Source of the DNA: Dermacentor variabilis
Taxonomy: Eukaryota > Arthropoda > Arachnida > Ixodida > Ixodidae
Reading direction: 5' to 3'
NCBI RefSeq assembly: GCF_050947875.1
Contig: NC_134568.1
Location: forward strand, 204,063,017-204,127,016
Length of the DNA stretch: 64,000 nt
Under the pieces are notes generated by a model. It made no database searches, was not told the origin of the DNA, and was given only the letters and a program-made list of their open reading frames with translations. Within the stretch, counting starts at the first letter, position 1. The number at the start of each line of letters is the position of its first letter. This document shows, piece by piece, positions 12,716 to 25,000 of this stretch. The translations under genes and the position numbers were made by a program.

Positions 12716-13111
12716 ATAATGGAGTGCGATGATCAGAAAAAGCCTTTAACATTACCTATCCCTAGAACAAATTTGCGTAGATCGCAGTTGTGTCCGTGCC
12801 GTGCTTACTTGAAGTAGTACGGAATAAAAGTGGTCATTGCCACAATTTTTTGCATTCATTGAAGTGTTCGAGCAAAAAAAACAAAAAGAAAAGAAAGAAC
12901 AAGCAGGGCAGGGGGGGTGGGGGTAGGAATTAATAAAAGCCCTCTGCGACGGTGGCTACAGCAGGAATGCTACAAAATTCATACCGAGAATTCGCGAAGG
13001 TACATATAAAATGTGGTACGTCACTAATGGGGCTGTCACCCATGTTTTCTGTTATTTTAGACGAAAACGTTAATTCAAAAGGGTGGTTTGCTGGGCAAGT
13101 TGGTAATGCAT

Positions 13112-13191
13112 CCTTGACTTAGGCAGCGCGAACTGACGCAGAGTATTTTCTTTCCCTCCGTCTGTGTTAGGTCGCATTGCCTAAGTCAAGG
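13112..13191. repeat. Foldback copy with 14-bp perfect inverted repeat
   Basis: 13112-13125 (CCTTGACTTAGGCA) and 13178-13191 are perfect inverted copies. The preceding CTGGGCAAGTTGGTAATGCA resembles the flank of the foldback at about 33110 (reversed), so this is the same family. Confidence 0.65.
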
Positions 13192-13429
13192 GCGTTAGTA
13201 TGAGTTACAGTGAAACAAAAATAATGTGGTGCCTTCAAATGTCTTCTTTACACGCTACTACCTCTGATCCTAGAGTTTCTAATGATCTATTGAACTTAAC
13301 GTGACCTTCGCGATTACCCTTCAGCTACACTTTTGCTCTTCCTTATTGCGAAGGCCCTGCGCTTATGATGTATTTATTGTTTCAGCGCCTTAGTTTGGAC
13401 GTTCTTTGACATCTTTTCTTCTTTTTTTC

Positions 13430-14260
13430 CGGGTAGCTTCACCCTGCTTCTGTGAACAGCGAAGCTAGCGTTTGTTTGTTCTCCCTGCGGAGGCTAGATA
13501 GCAAATCCGCCGTAGCTCTAATCGCCTCTTGCAGCTCTGCGCTTCGGCCCACTAAGACGTTCGTAAGCTTTCGACTCACGGACACGCGCACGCATGTACG
13601 CCGCCGCATCGGAAGTGGCGAGAGCATGCGCTGCACTGGATGCGTGCATCGCCCCGCCCTTTCACAAGCGACTGCGGAGGACCGAGGAGCCTGCTGCTTC
13701 CCTTGACCCGTCAGCGCTTGACGTTGTCCCGTCGTCGTTTTCCGTTCGTTCTTTGCAAAAGCGGCTTTTCGTCTCTCGCAGGTCTGCTCCAATTTGAGTT
13801 CTGTGCTGCTCTTTAGACAAAAGCGTTCTGGCAGGCAACACCTGGGGAGTTCAGGTGGAAGTTTTGGCGCCCACTGGGTGAGTGCAGCGAAATCCCCATT
13901 AGCGAAAGGTAGGTCGCGTCACTTCTGGGGCGTTACTTTTTGTCTTGCGTAAAGAAGTGGCTAAAGCTAACGCCTAGGTGCTTCGCTTTCATAGTGTGCT
14001 TCTCCATCGAGAATTACTGAGAGAATCCACTTTCCGGGGCGACACCATTGCACTACTTCTTTTTCTTTTTTCTCTAGAAGACAACAAATCTTTTTTTCAT
14101 TAGGAAACGGGGTCGCGTTACGCGTGATTCGTCGCAGACTAAAGCTCACAGAAAAAAAACATCAAGCAAAGCACATTCTATAAGCGGTGCCTGGTAGTGA
14201 TTAGTCACGAGTGCAAAAGAAGTGCCAGACAGTTGTAGCCCTCAGCAGTTTGTCATTGTG
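13430..14260 (+). promoter_or_regulatory. Likely promoter/5' UTR region of the JmjC-like gene
   Basis: The stretch 13440-13800 is unusually rich in CpG and G+C compared with its AT-rich surroundings. It lies within 0.5-0.8 kb upstream of the start codon. A GTGAGT donor-like site at about 13877 and a CAG acceptor-like site at about 14248 would allow a 5' UTR intron. No TATA box is convincing. The role is inferred from composition and position only. Confidence 0.3.
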
Positions 14261-14748
14261 ATGCAGCTCCAGAAAAAGGCCCTCCCGAAAAGAGCCCCTC
14301 ATAAAAAACTGCTGGACTACGAAGCCAGGTTCATGGAGCTTCACAGCAAAGCCTTGGCACTCGGGCTGTCTCCAAAGGAGCTGTGCGAACTGCCTAGCGT
14401 AAAACGACTTCAGCGTGTAGGCACATCTCCCTGTCTCTTAGCGCGGCTGCTCGGCCAGCTCGCTGGCTTCATCCGAAACGCGAAGCCACCTTGCCGGTGT
14501 GTGAGGTTCCTGCTTGCGTTACTCGTGGTTGGAGTGGCCTTTCAGTTTTGGCGCTACAGTCTTCTTTCCCAAAAAGGCTGGGTCTCTTTATTTGTCGAGA
14601 GGCACAAGCTTGAATCTGAGCCATGCGTCGTGGACATGCCGGGTAAAATTCAGAACGGCATGATGCCACCTGTCGACTGCGACATCTGCAAGGACCTCAA
14701 GAAGGTTTCTAGAAGGTCGTCACTGAGCCAATACGACTTCGAGACAAA
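14261..14748 (+). CDS. Exon 1 of JmjC-like gene (start codon, membrane anchor)
   Basis: Encodes residues 1-162 plus two bases of codon 163. It contains the basic N-terminus, the transmembrane segment (82-97), the CxxC at 140-143 and the first strand of the cupin domain (LSQYDFET). The exon ends at 14748 before GCAAGT, a GC-type donor. This is the only choice that gives phase 2, which exon 2 requires. The open frame continues past the splice site to 15079 only as read-through intron. Confidence 0.88.
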
Positions 14749-15966
14749 GCAAGTATCCCGCTTATTACACTTCTGTATTTTTTTTATTCAACTAAAATCT
14801 GTGAAAACCTTCGTGGCCGAAAATTTAGCATGCAGGTATTCGTGGCGTTTTTCTTTTATTGTCGTGCATTCTCTTAATGAACGTTGCATGCTGTCATGGT
14901 ATTTATTATCATATCTGTGCTCATGCCCTAATGACAGTCTCCTTGAAGAACCTACATTGACACTACTATATATGCCGCAGACGAGTTCGAAAAATGAGTT
15001 TCCGAATCGTAGAAGTAAGCTGTGTTCATTTCACTACCGGATGAGGAGAGGGGAAAGAAGGATAAATCGGAACGACTAACCAGCGACCTTAGAAGTGTGC
15101 AGGGATTCCGGCCACGGCGGCCGCATTCCGATGGGGGCGAAATGCGAAAACACCCATGTACTTAGATTTAGGTGCACGTTAAAGAACCCCAGGTGGTCGA
15201 AATTTCCGCAGTCCTCCACTACTGCGGGCCTCATAATGAGAAAGTGGTTTTGGCACGTAAAAGCCCATAATTTTTTAAAGTCGGCTGGACGCTTAGTGGT
15301 CTTCGATGAAGCTTGCATGCAAATGCGCAGATATCTCGGAAAATTCAAGACTGTGCAAGGATACAACAGCTGTGTTAAGTCCGCAATGATAATCTTTCTC
15401 TCCGTGTCAAAAAAAGGAAGTCTCTAAAGATACTTCCGACGTACTTTATAAAAAAAAATATGTCGGATGGACCCGCTAAGTTTTCTTATGTACACGTTGC
15501 ACGTACTATCGCTCTCAGTATGAGCTACAAAGCGAAACGCGTGGCAAAGCGGTAGTGCGTTGTAGCTCGTACTGAGCGCAATAGTACCTTGTTGATTTCC
15601 CGGAAAATACTTCAAAATACGATAAATTTCCCTCGCATTGTACATCACTGTCGCCTGTACGCCGTAATTCACGCCAATATCCAGTCACTTCAAAACGCCT
15701 CTAAATGCCGTTCTGACACTGAGTATCGTTCAAGTACGCATATGCCCTTGATTCCTACAAATGCTTGCGCAGGCCGCATATACGGCTTATACGACTACAT
15801 GAGGTAGCATAAAACTACAAACATATGTCGACATGGCCGAATACGCTTTTATATTTGTATCCCTCCGCCTAATATGACGCCCTGTTCGATGCCAATCCCC
15901 AGGTTTCCTATCCGCTGTCCCTTCAATGTAAACATAGCGACGTATGCTTGAAACACTGTTCCATGA

Positions 15967-16026
<60 letters not shown>

Positions 16027-19000
16027 AACAAACAAAACGGGAATAGGGTAATCAAATATGAGGTGCGAAGCAAGCAATACGACGAGGACCACTGTCGCGC
16101 CGGTTCACGAGCGACGGCTGCATGCGACGCGAAACGTAGTTAGCCACAATTTATAACAGCAGTGTTGATGCGTTGCGTCCATCGCTTATGGCTAGTTAAC
16201 GTCTCCATTAATTAATGGCTGCTTCGCTGCTTCTACTTTGACGTGCTCGAAATTCAGGAACCTACTGCAAACAGCGGCGACACTACTGCTTTTGCACCTA
16301 TTGCTCAATCGTATTGGTATCAGAGGTCGAGCAAGGTCCATCTATATAGGTCGCGCAGCTTGTAACGAAAAGTGTGCCGAAATCCATTGCCAGAGATGCC
16401 AGGTAGTGACCCGCGATTGAAGAACGACAAGGTGAGGGGTGGTACAAACACTGAAACTAGAAAACCCATGTGAAAAATAAATGTTCGACAATTTTTAATC
16501 AAAATAAGGTCATGCGAATAAATATTCCGTTTCAAACATTTTTGCTGTAATACAATAACAAATATATAGTTTTTTCTATTTCACAATTATTCGTTCCTGG
16601 TGGCCCCTACGAACCAGTGATCCTGGAGTAAGACTAGACAAGGCTGTACAAGCCAGCTGCTATGTCGTGTGGAATGGCATTGCTCACTTGAACACCGCGG
16701 TTTCGTCCTAGTTATTTTTTTTCCTTTTCATGTATGTTTGTTCAAAGTGTGGCGTGCGCTTCACTTCAAATTTTGCGTAGCCTAGCGCATGGCACATGGC
16801 ATTATTTGGCGAAAGGTGTGAGTGCAGAGTTTCTGTTTTTTATCGTGCAAGTTCACACTGCGGCATCCGACGCGCTGTGTCTCGTTGTGACGATAAATGC
16901 GGAACGCTCCGCGCAGTAACGTCGCTCTATGTTTCTTCACTCTCCGTAACACGTGGCTCTGAGTGTCCGACGAGCAGCATAATTAGTAAGTCGAATGTTT
17001 TCTAAAGGATAATGTGGGGCAATGTTGTCTTATAACTGTTGGACATCAATACATGGTGTCCCACGGAATTGCAAATGATTCTGTGAAAAGGTTTCGCATA
17101 TATTGCTATATATTAGGACTGTGTGCTGGTCATAGTACTTTTCATTCATTGAAACATATCTTTTGTTGTGTGAATTACATTGGTTTCATTATTCTAGACG
17201 AACAAAAGTGAAGTTGCTTTTGAAACTTTTGTGGCAGTGTCATTTATGTCCATCCTATTCCCTCAGCTTCGTAAGAAGCCTACTAGAGCAATTGCTGTTA
17301 ATAAGAGCCTAATTATGTTCATATTGTGTTGGGCTGCTGAGCACGAGGTCGCGGGATCAAATCCCGGCCACGGCGGCCGCATTTCGATGGGGGCGAAATC
17401 CGAAAACACCCGTGTACTTACATTTAGGTGCACGTTAAAGAACCCCAGGTGGTCGAAATTTGCGGAGCCCTCCACTATGGCGTGCCTCATAATCAGAAAG
17501 TGGTTTTGGCACGTAAAATCTCATAATCTAATTATGTTCATATTAAGATATACCCCACTCCTGTAGTTTATTACAGTGACCAATTTAGGTCCCTTTACAG
17601 CCACGTCACGTCAACTTCATAGAGCTCATCACGTCCCTGCGCACTCATTAACACTGACATGGCGCTCTTTGACTATACCTGGCCCTTGCACCACTAAACT
17701 CCAAACATTCATTCATACCCCTATAGTTTAATGACATGCTGGCGCTTCAGCTGAGGTGAGTCACAAGCTCACCTCAGCTTCAAAAGAAAAATATCTGCTG
17801 GTGTAGCCGTCAAAATGCCGAACGCTGAAAGAATTTAAACGTTCGCGCCAAGCAGCATAAGACGTTGACGTCACTGCTATTTCCGCATGTGATGTCTCCT
17901 TTATTTTTATTTTTTGCTTGCTGTGAGTTGTCCCCCCTGATACGCAGATGGCGACGGTTGCAACGAGCCGCCATTTTCTTGACCTGTGGGCTTCTATAAA
18001 AGCTTCGCTACCAGTTTACGTATACCTTGGATCGAGCGCGCAGACTCCGTGCTCAGCTCATTTATTAATCAATGAGACATACGGGGACCGAATACACATC
18101 TGTACCGATGGTTTGGTCTTAACTACCAGCTCTTCAGGTGCCGTTGTCATTCCGGCTATGAAAACCACGATCAAATTCAAACGGTCTCACATGACTACAT
18201 CAACAGCGGCATCGCTTGCTGCCCTGCGTGCTGTTGTCAAATATCTCCTGCAAGAGACACCTCAGAAATGGGTCATTTTTTGCGACTTTAAGGCAGCACT
18301 TCAGAGTCTGCATTTTCCCAATATCATAATACTCATGAGCAGCTGACATAAGAAATAAGGGAAGATAACCGTCAAGCTATCGCTAAAGGGCATGAAATTA
18401 TATTCCAGAGGCTACCTGGACATACCGGCGTTGCTGGTAATGACCTGGCCGACGTAGCCGCCCGGTCTGCGCATCTGGATGCTCAACCAGTTACAATCCC
18501 CTTATCAAGAACCGACGCTGCAAGAAAGCTTCATATGGTGGCTAAAGCTATCACACACAAATACTGGTCTTCTCCTAACCTCCCGAAGTGTCATCTTCAT
18601 AGGCTGGATCGATCCTTAAAGCTACAAGTGCCATAAAATGTTTTCCGCTCTGAGGCGACAGTATTGTGCCGTCTCTGGCTCGGAGTGGCATTTACGAAGA
18701 CCTAGTCGTGCCACACTGGAATGGGGGATAGGCCAATGTGCGACTCTTGCGGAACCGCAGAAACGATTGAACACATCATATGTATCTGTCCCCAATACGA
18801 CGTCGAGCGCGAAGTTCTCCGGATAGCACTGAACCAGCTGGACCCTAGACCATTTTTCGTAATGAAGATCCTTGGACCCTGGCCGCACGCGTCGATGGCA
18901 CAAAAAGCCATGAAGGCGCTCTTGAAATTCCTCAAGTCGACAGGTCTTGGGAACCGTGTGTAGACTCGGTGCGAACCTTCCACTGTGCGCGAAACTGTGC

Positions 19001-22000
19001 TCTCTCTCTCTCTTCATCCCCATTCTCCCTTCCCCCAGTGCAGGGCAGCAAACTGGACGTGCATCTGGTTAACCTCCCTGCCTTTCCTGTATTCAATTTA
19101 TCTTTCTCTCTGTCGGTGCTCAGCTCACAGTTAAAGCTTGTCAGCTTGCTATAGGCACTCCCTTTATGAACAAGAGACACCATAGCAGCATGTTTCCAGG
19201 AACCTAATGAAATAACTTTTGTTGCTTTGAAAGCGTATATCAGAGCTGTGGAACTAGGAACAGAGATTTTGATGCAACCATTACTTACGCTACATCGTGT
19301 TGCAGCTCCAGCGGTAGTGAGCACACCGGGCTGACACAGCTCTGCTCGGGTCAAGTGGTCAAGTAAACGGGGCACGCGAAACGTCGCATGAAACGTCACA
19401 TGAAACGTCACGGACATGCCGTCGCAACTCATCGCCAGCTATATCCGCCAGCTAGATCATAATTTGATGCCGGGCACACGAAAATTGCGTACGTTGTATT
19501 TAGGTTATCGATGTCACAAGAAACGTTTATAATTGGAAGCATTATCGGGTTATTTTGCTCTAGTCATTCTGTGGGCTATCCGCCGTCACAATTAAGAGGG
19601 CAGGGAGCATAGAGGGCTAGAAGCACAGACCGAAAATAGGCACGTCTATTGGGTTGCTCTGAGGTCAACACATTAGCATGCAGGCTCCTGTGGCGGCTAC
19701 GGTCATGCGCTCGAGACGACGTTATTTTTACGTCAGCCAGCAGCGGGCGCGCAGCCAGCAGCGGGCAGCCAGCGCGCTCAGTCTCCGTGCTCCTCGCTAT
19801 CGCAGCGCGATAGCTGCCCGCTGCTGGGTGACGTAAGCCGAACGTCACCTCAAGGGGCGCGACTTTGCGCTAGCTGCAGCTTCCCAGTTTCGTTTTCGCG
19901 CGCTCTGATAGCCGAAAGTCGTCTTGCCGCAGTTCCGCGGGTAATCGCACTTGTCCAGATCCAAATGTTCTTATGGTTGGTACGGAGAGCCCGCTTCAAT
20001 ATTCCCAATTGCAATGAGCCAGCTGAAATTAAAGGTTTGAACGTTAATTAAATATTTTGTTAATTAGCGAATAGTTATTACGCATCACCAGTCATGCCGT
20101 GGTCGCCACCACTGATGGCATGGGTCCAACGGAACTATCCTTTTATTTCAGAACGGCTATTTTTAAATAATAATTAAAGTCTTCGTAGAAACTCCCGGTA
20201 TTTAAGGCTACATAACATTTGCGCCGCCTTGACACATCCTCTCTCAGGGATTGGCGAAGAATGGGCACATACCAATATCACTTACGCAGTGGCGAAGTTA
20301 TCTATACGGGAGCATGCCTGCACCGGGTTGGCTTAGCGTCTATGGTGTTGGGCTGCTAAGCACGAGGTGGTGGATTTGATTCCCGGTCGTGGTAGCCTCA
20401 TTTCAATGGAAGTGAAAAAAAAAACACTCATGTGTCGTGCATTGAGTACATGTTCAGAAACCCCAGAGGTCAAAATTATTCTGGAGTTCCCCACCACGGC
20501 CTATCTCATAATCATATCGTGCTTTTAGCACGTAACTGTCTATATGATAGCCACTGTCTATCATATGGAGGACGGTGCGCGGCCTTGGCTCGTCTCCACA
20601 GCGACGACACCCGTTTTCAGCCCTAGCCCTCCATCAAGGCCGCTCACAGGTCGATATAGCCGAAGATTTCTCTGCGAAGATTGCGGGCAGTGTAGTCACC
20701 ATCAATAGCGCAATTCTGGGTGAGGCTCCTGCGACACGCTTCCCAGAATTGAATGTGTCCTTCTCACTTGAGGAATTGGACGCTGCTCTGGCCACATGCA
20801 GGCGCTCATCGTCGCCAGGACCAGATGGCATCACCTACGCTGCTTTATGCCTCCTAGGTGAAGATGGCCGAAGCAGACTTCTGGAATGTTATAACCAGTC
20901 ATGGAATGATGGCGTCGTTCCTGAGCGGTGGAAGTCCAGCCGCTTGATACCACTCCTGAAGCCGGGAAAGTCGCCACTTGACCTAGCGTCCTACCAAACC
21001 ATTGCGCTGTCCAGCTGTGTTGGGAAGGTCATGGAAAGAATGATTCTCACCCCCCTAGAGTGGTATCTTGAGCGCCACAACGTATACCCCGAGGCCATGG
21101 CTGGTTTTAGAAGAGGCCGTTCCTCTATTGACAACGTCATCGACCTCGTCACGTCTGTACAACAAGAAAAACACTACAAGCATATATCGTTTGCACTATT
21201 CCTCGACGTGAAAAGCGCCTATGATAATGTAACGCATGAGGCCATCATAGATGCCCTGGAAAATAATGGAATTCGTGGACGCATGTTTCGGTGGATTCGG
21301 AGCTATCTATTCCAAAGATCCTTCTTTGTGCACAGTGCAGATGGCCGAACTGCTGACCATTACACTTGCCGTGGCGTCCCTCAGGGTGGGGTTCTTAGCC
21401 CCACTTTGTTCAACCTTGTAATCCTTGGACTTGCCGACGTTCTACCACATACAGTAAACTGTTCCATATATGCTGACGACATATGCATATGGGCCTCGGC
21501 TGTTACGCGTCTCCAGCTGCGTGCACGGCTCCAAAAAGCCGTGACCCTAACATCATCGTACCTGCGTGCTCAAGGCCTCAGCATTTCAACCGAGAAGTGC
21601 GCCTTAGTCGCTTTTACCCACAAGCCCATGACCTGGTACCCCATTTCTATTGACCACCAAGCACTTTCCTACGCAAAAAAACTCACCAATTCCTAGGCGT
21701 TATTATAGACAGAGACCTTTCATGGAGCCCCCACATCTCATACTTGAAGAAGAGGCTTACTTCTATCTCCCATATACTGAGGTTTCTTGCCGGTAAAACG
21801 TGGGGCACATCCGTGGCATCTATGCTTCAACTATACAGGACGCTCTTCCTAGGATACTTGCAATACAGCACACCAGTGATGTCCAATGCTAACAAAACTA
21901 ACATCCATGTCCTACAGAGCATTCAAGGCCAAGCCCTTCGAACATGTCTGGGGCTTCCTCGAAATGCTTCAACTGCGGCAACAATTGCCACCGCGGGAGA

Positions 22001-25000
22001 CCACCAAATATTGACCTATATAGCTATCGACGCACTCCGGGTGCATGTTCGCCATATATCCAGAGTGCCTGACCGCCATCTCGGTCGCTTGCCTGAGAAA
22101 AGACCCAAGGCAGCGTTCTCCAGATCAATTGCGGCTAACCGGCACTCTTTGTCTTTGAGGCACTCACCCGCAACAAGAACGCCATCCTCTATGAGGGGCT
22201 TGAAGAAGCCTCCTGTGTACCTTGCTGTTCCAGGAATAGTGAAGAAAGTTAGCCTGACCACCGCGGCTCTCAAGCAGATCACATTGAAACTTTCGCATAG
22301 TTCATACGCTAACCGAATCCATGTTTACACGGATGGTCCTCTCTCGGAAAATTCTACGGGCGCCGTTGTTCTACCATTTCAGTCGGTCATCATCAAGTTT
22401 AAAACTTCACACGTAACAGCATCTACAGGTTCCGAACTGGCCGCTCTTCGCGCTGCTATCGAATATATTGAAAAAGAACCGCCCAACAAATGGGCAATAT
22501 TTTGTGACTCGAAAACAGCCCTCCAGAGCTTGCGAAGTTTACGACGTGGCAATTATGAACAGCCGGTGTCACAAATCAACGAAACATGTCATTGCGCTTC
22601 TGAACGAGGACATGATATCATATTTCAGTGGCTGCCGGAACACTGTGGCATCGTTGGTAATCACCTCGCCGATGACGCTGCCCGACGTCCCCAGGCTGGC
22701 TCACCGACACTCCTTATACCTTTATCCAGAGTCGACGCTGCAAGAGAGCTTTGCAGTCTCGCTCGTACCATCACGTTAGGTTGCTAGCATACACCACAGA
22801 ACTCTAAGTGCCGTTTATACAGCCTCGACCCATCACTGAAACTTAAATTACCAGCGAATCTTCCACGACGTGAGGCAACACTGCTGTGTCGGCTGTGGAT
22901 AGGAGTAGCATTCACCAACTCCTACAGCTATCGTATTGGAATGGCGGATTCACCAATGTGCGCTAAGTGCAAGTGTGAAGAGACCATCAGTCACCTTCTG
23001 TGCCACTGTTCTCGCTTCGATAATCAATGTGAGACTCTCCAGTGTGCCTTGAATAGACTGGATGACTGGCCATTTACGGAAGCGAAGATCTTGGGAGCCT
23101 GGCCTCACAGTTCATTAGCGCAGAAAGCAGTTCGAGCGGTTTTTCGCTACCTGAAGGCAACAGACTTGAGTGCCCGACTATAGACATCCTACACCTAAGT
23201 TCTCTCTCTCTCTCTTTCACTCCCCATTTCCCTCCCCACGTGTAGGGTAGCAAACTGGACTCTGTCTGGTTAACCTCCCTGCCTTTCCTTCTTCCCTTCT
23301 CCCTCTCTCTAGCACGTAACACCCCCGAATATAATTCAATATTTTTCGGGAACATACACAGTGGCCCAAGCTAGTAGGCGACTTCGGTCACTGCGTGTAT
23401 CAAAAAGGTTAGATACCGCAAACTGGATGAAGTTCCCCAAGGAATGCTAGTCCCATTAAAAAGCTTCTTTAGAGTCTCCGCTTAATTCAGTTTTCCTCGA
23501 TCAATCAATCAATTATGCACCCACTCAGCGGTGGACCGATGGTTCAAGCTAGTGAGTGGGGACACAGTAGCGTTTTTAAAAATGTTGAGTAATACAGAGA
23601 ATACCCAGCACACACGACCTACATATGTCGGTCGCAAGCAACGGAGATAGTATTCACGCTGCTACATTTGCAACATTTACAAGACGGAAATATAGTGGGC
23701 TTATTATTGATATTTCTAACGTTTTTGTCTTCGTATATATGAGCAAGCTGAAAACACTAATTACATATCCTTCTTTGTTTTTTTTTTTGCTGCATCAAAC
23801 TTTTAAAAATTGCCTTTGGCAAATAGAACAATTTTAACTAGGGGTGTGCGAATATTGAAATTTTCGAATACGAATAGAATACGAATAAGACAAAAAACTG
23901 TCTTCGAATATCGAATCGAATATCCAATATATCTGTAGTATTACAAAGTTGCAAAACGAGGTAACAATAGCTTTATTACCCTATTAGAATTAATATTGCG
24001 TTTTACAAGGCTGCTTCAGGTTAAAGAAGCACTCAATATAGGTAATGCCACTCAGGTAATGTCAGGTAACGCTCTCAGTCAGTTAAGGCGCTTGTTACAG
24101 ATTATCGTGAAGCAAAATTAACTGCTCGACATGTTCAGAAAGTAAGCGCTCTCTATGCACTGTGATAACATCTCTGCCGTTAGAAAATACTCTTTCACTA
24201 AGAACTGAGGTGGCAGGGATGGGCAAGTACTTCTGGGCGAGTGCACTTAAAAGCAAGTACTTGAAGCGGCCAATGCACTGCCACCACTAACAAGGATCCT
24301 TGCCCCTTTCCAGGAGCGGCTTTTGCGCATAGTCTGTAACTTCCCTCTCAGGGACAGATGCCAAATGTGTCTTCTCTTTGTTCATCCCTAGATCGTCAAA
24401 AGCATTCCATACACTGGATGCCATCAGTGGACACGAAGTCGACGCTGGCACGGCAGTGTTTTAACTGGCTTCCACGTCAGCTGCCTGGAGCTCCCTTGTC
24501 ACTAGGTCTTCCAGCCAGATCACCTGACCAGAGTCTGATGAACTGTGGCCTTAAAGCGCGGATCAAGAAACATGGCCAGGCTCCACTTCGTCAAATTCGC
24601 ACTCCACAAAACGAGTCTTGATACATTTTATAAGATTGTTGGCAAACCCTGAGTTGCCTTTGCAACCTTCGAGGCAATGCAGCATTCCAAAATAAGTGGA
24701 ATTTGACATGACAAGGAGGGGTACTTTTCAGCACTTAAGATCACATTTGCGTCAAACAAAGGCTTCAGTGCCTCCACGAACGCCGCTACATCTCTCCACT
24801 CTGCAGAGTTAAGGGTATCTATGCCGTGTCCAAAATGGTGAGCTCAAGTGTGATGGACTCTTTGAGTTCAAGGAGCCTCATGAGGTACTGTCTCTTCCAT
24901 CAACATCCTGCACAACATGGAGCACGTCTTTGTTTAACTGCCTCTGCAGTTAGTTCAGTCTTTTCTGCGCACTAGTGCTGTGTTTGTAGTGTCCAATCGC

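Larger units (their letters stand above)
20575..23310 (+). mobile_element. I-like LINE with RT and RNase H, 5'-truncated
   Basis: The longest LINE coding segment in the window. RT occupies 20575-21696, thumb plus RNase H 21744-22787, the knuckle 22941-23183, and a CT-rich 3' UTR runs to about 23310. Frame changes fall near 21690 and 22785. The 3' UTR marks the same family as 17946-19115 and 58975-59127. It lies in intron 1 in the sense direction. Confidence 0.88.

Noticed and set aside
14222..14260. GTG start for exon 1
   Set aside because: A nuclear eukaryotic gene is expected to use ATG; the first in-frame ATG is 14261.
14749..14760. GT donor at 14752 for exon 1
   Set aside because: It gives phase 0, while exon 2 must be entered in phase 2; the GC donor three bases upstream fits both phase and protein.
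14749..15079. Open frame continuing after exon 1
   Set aside because: It is intron read-through with a T-rich, non-domain sequence, ending in a Ruka SINE region.
24358..24621. Plus-strand 87-codon frame inside the hAT element
   Set aside because: It is antisense to the degraded transposase and has no motif.
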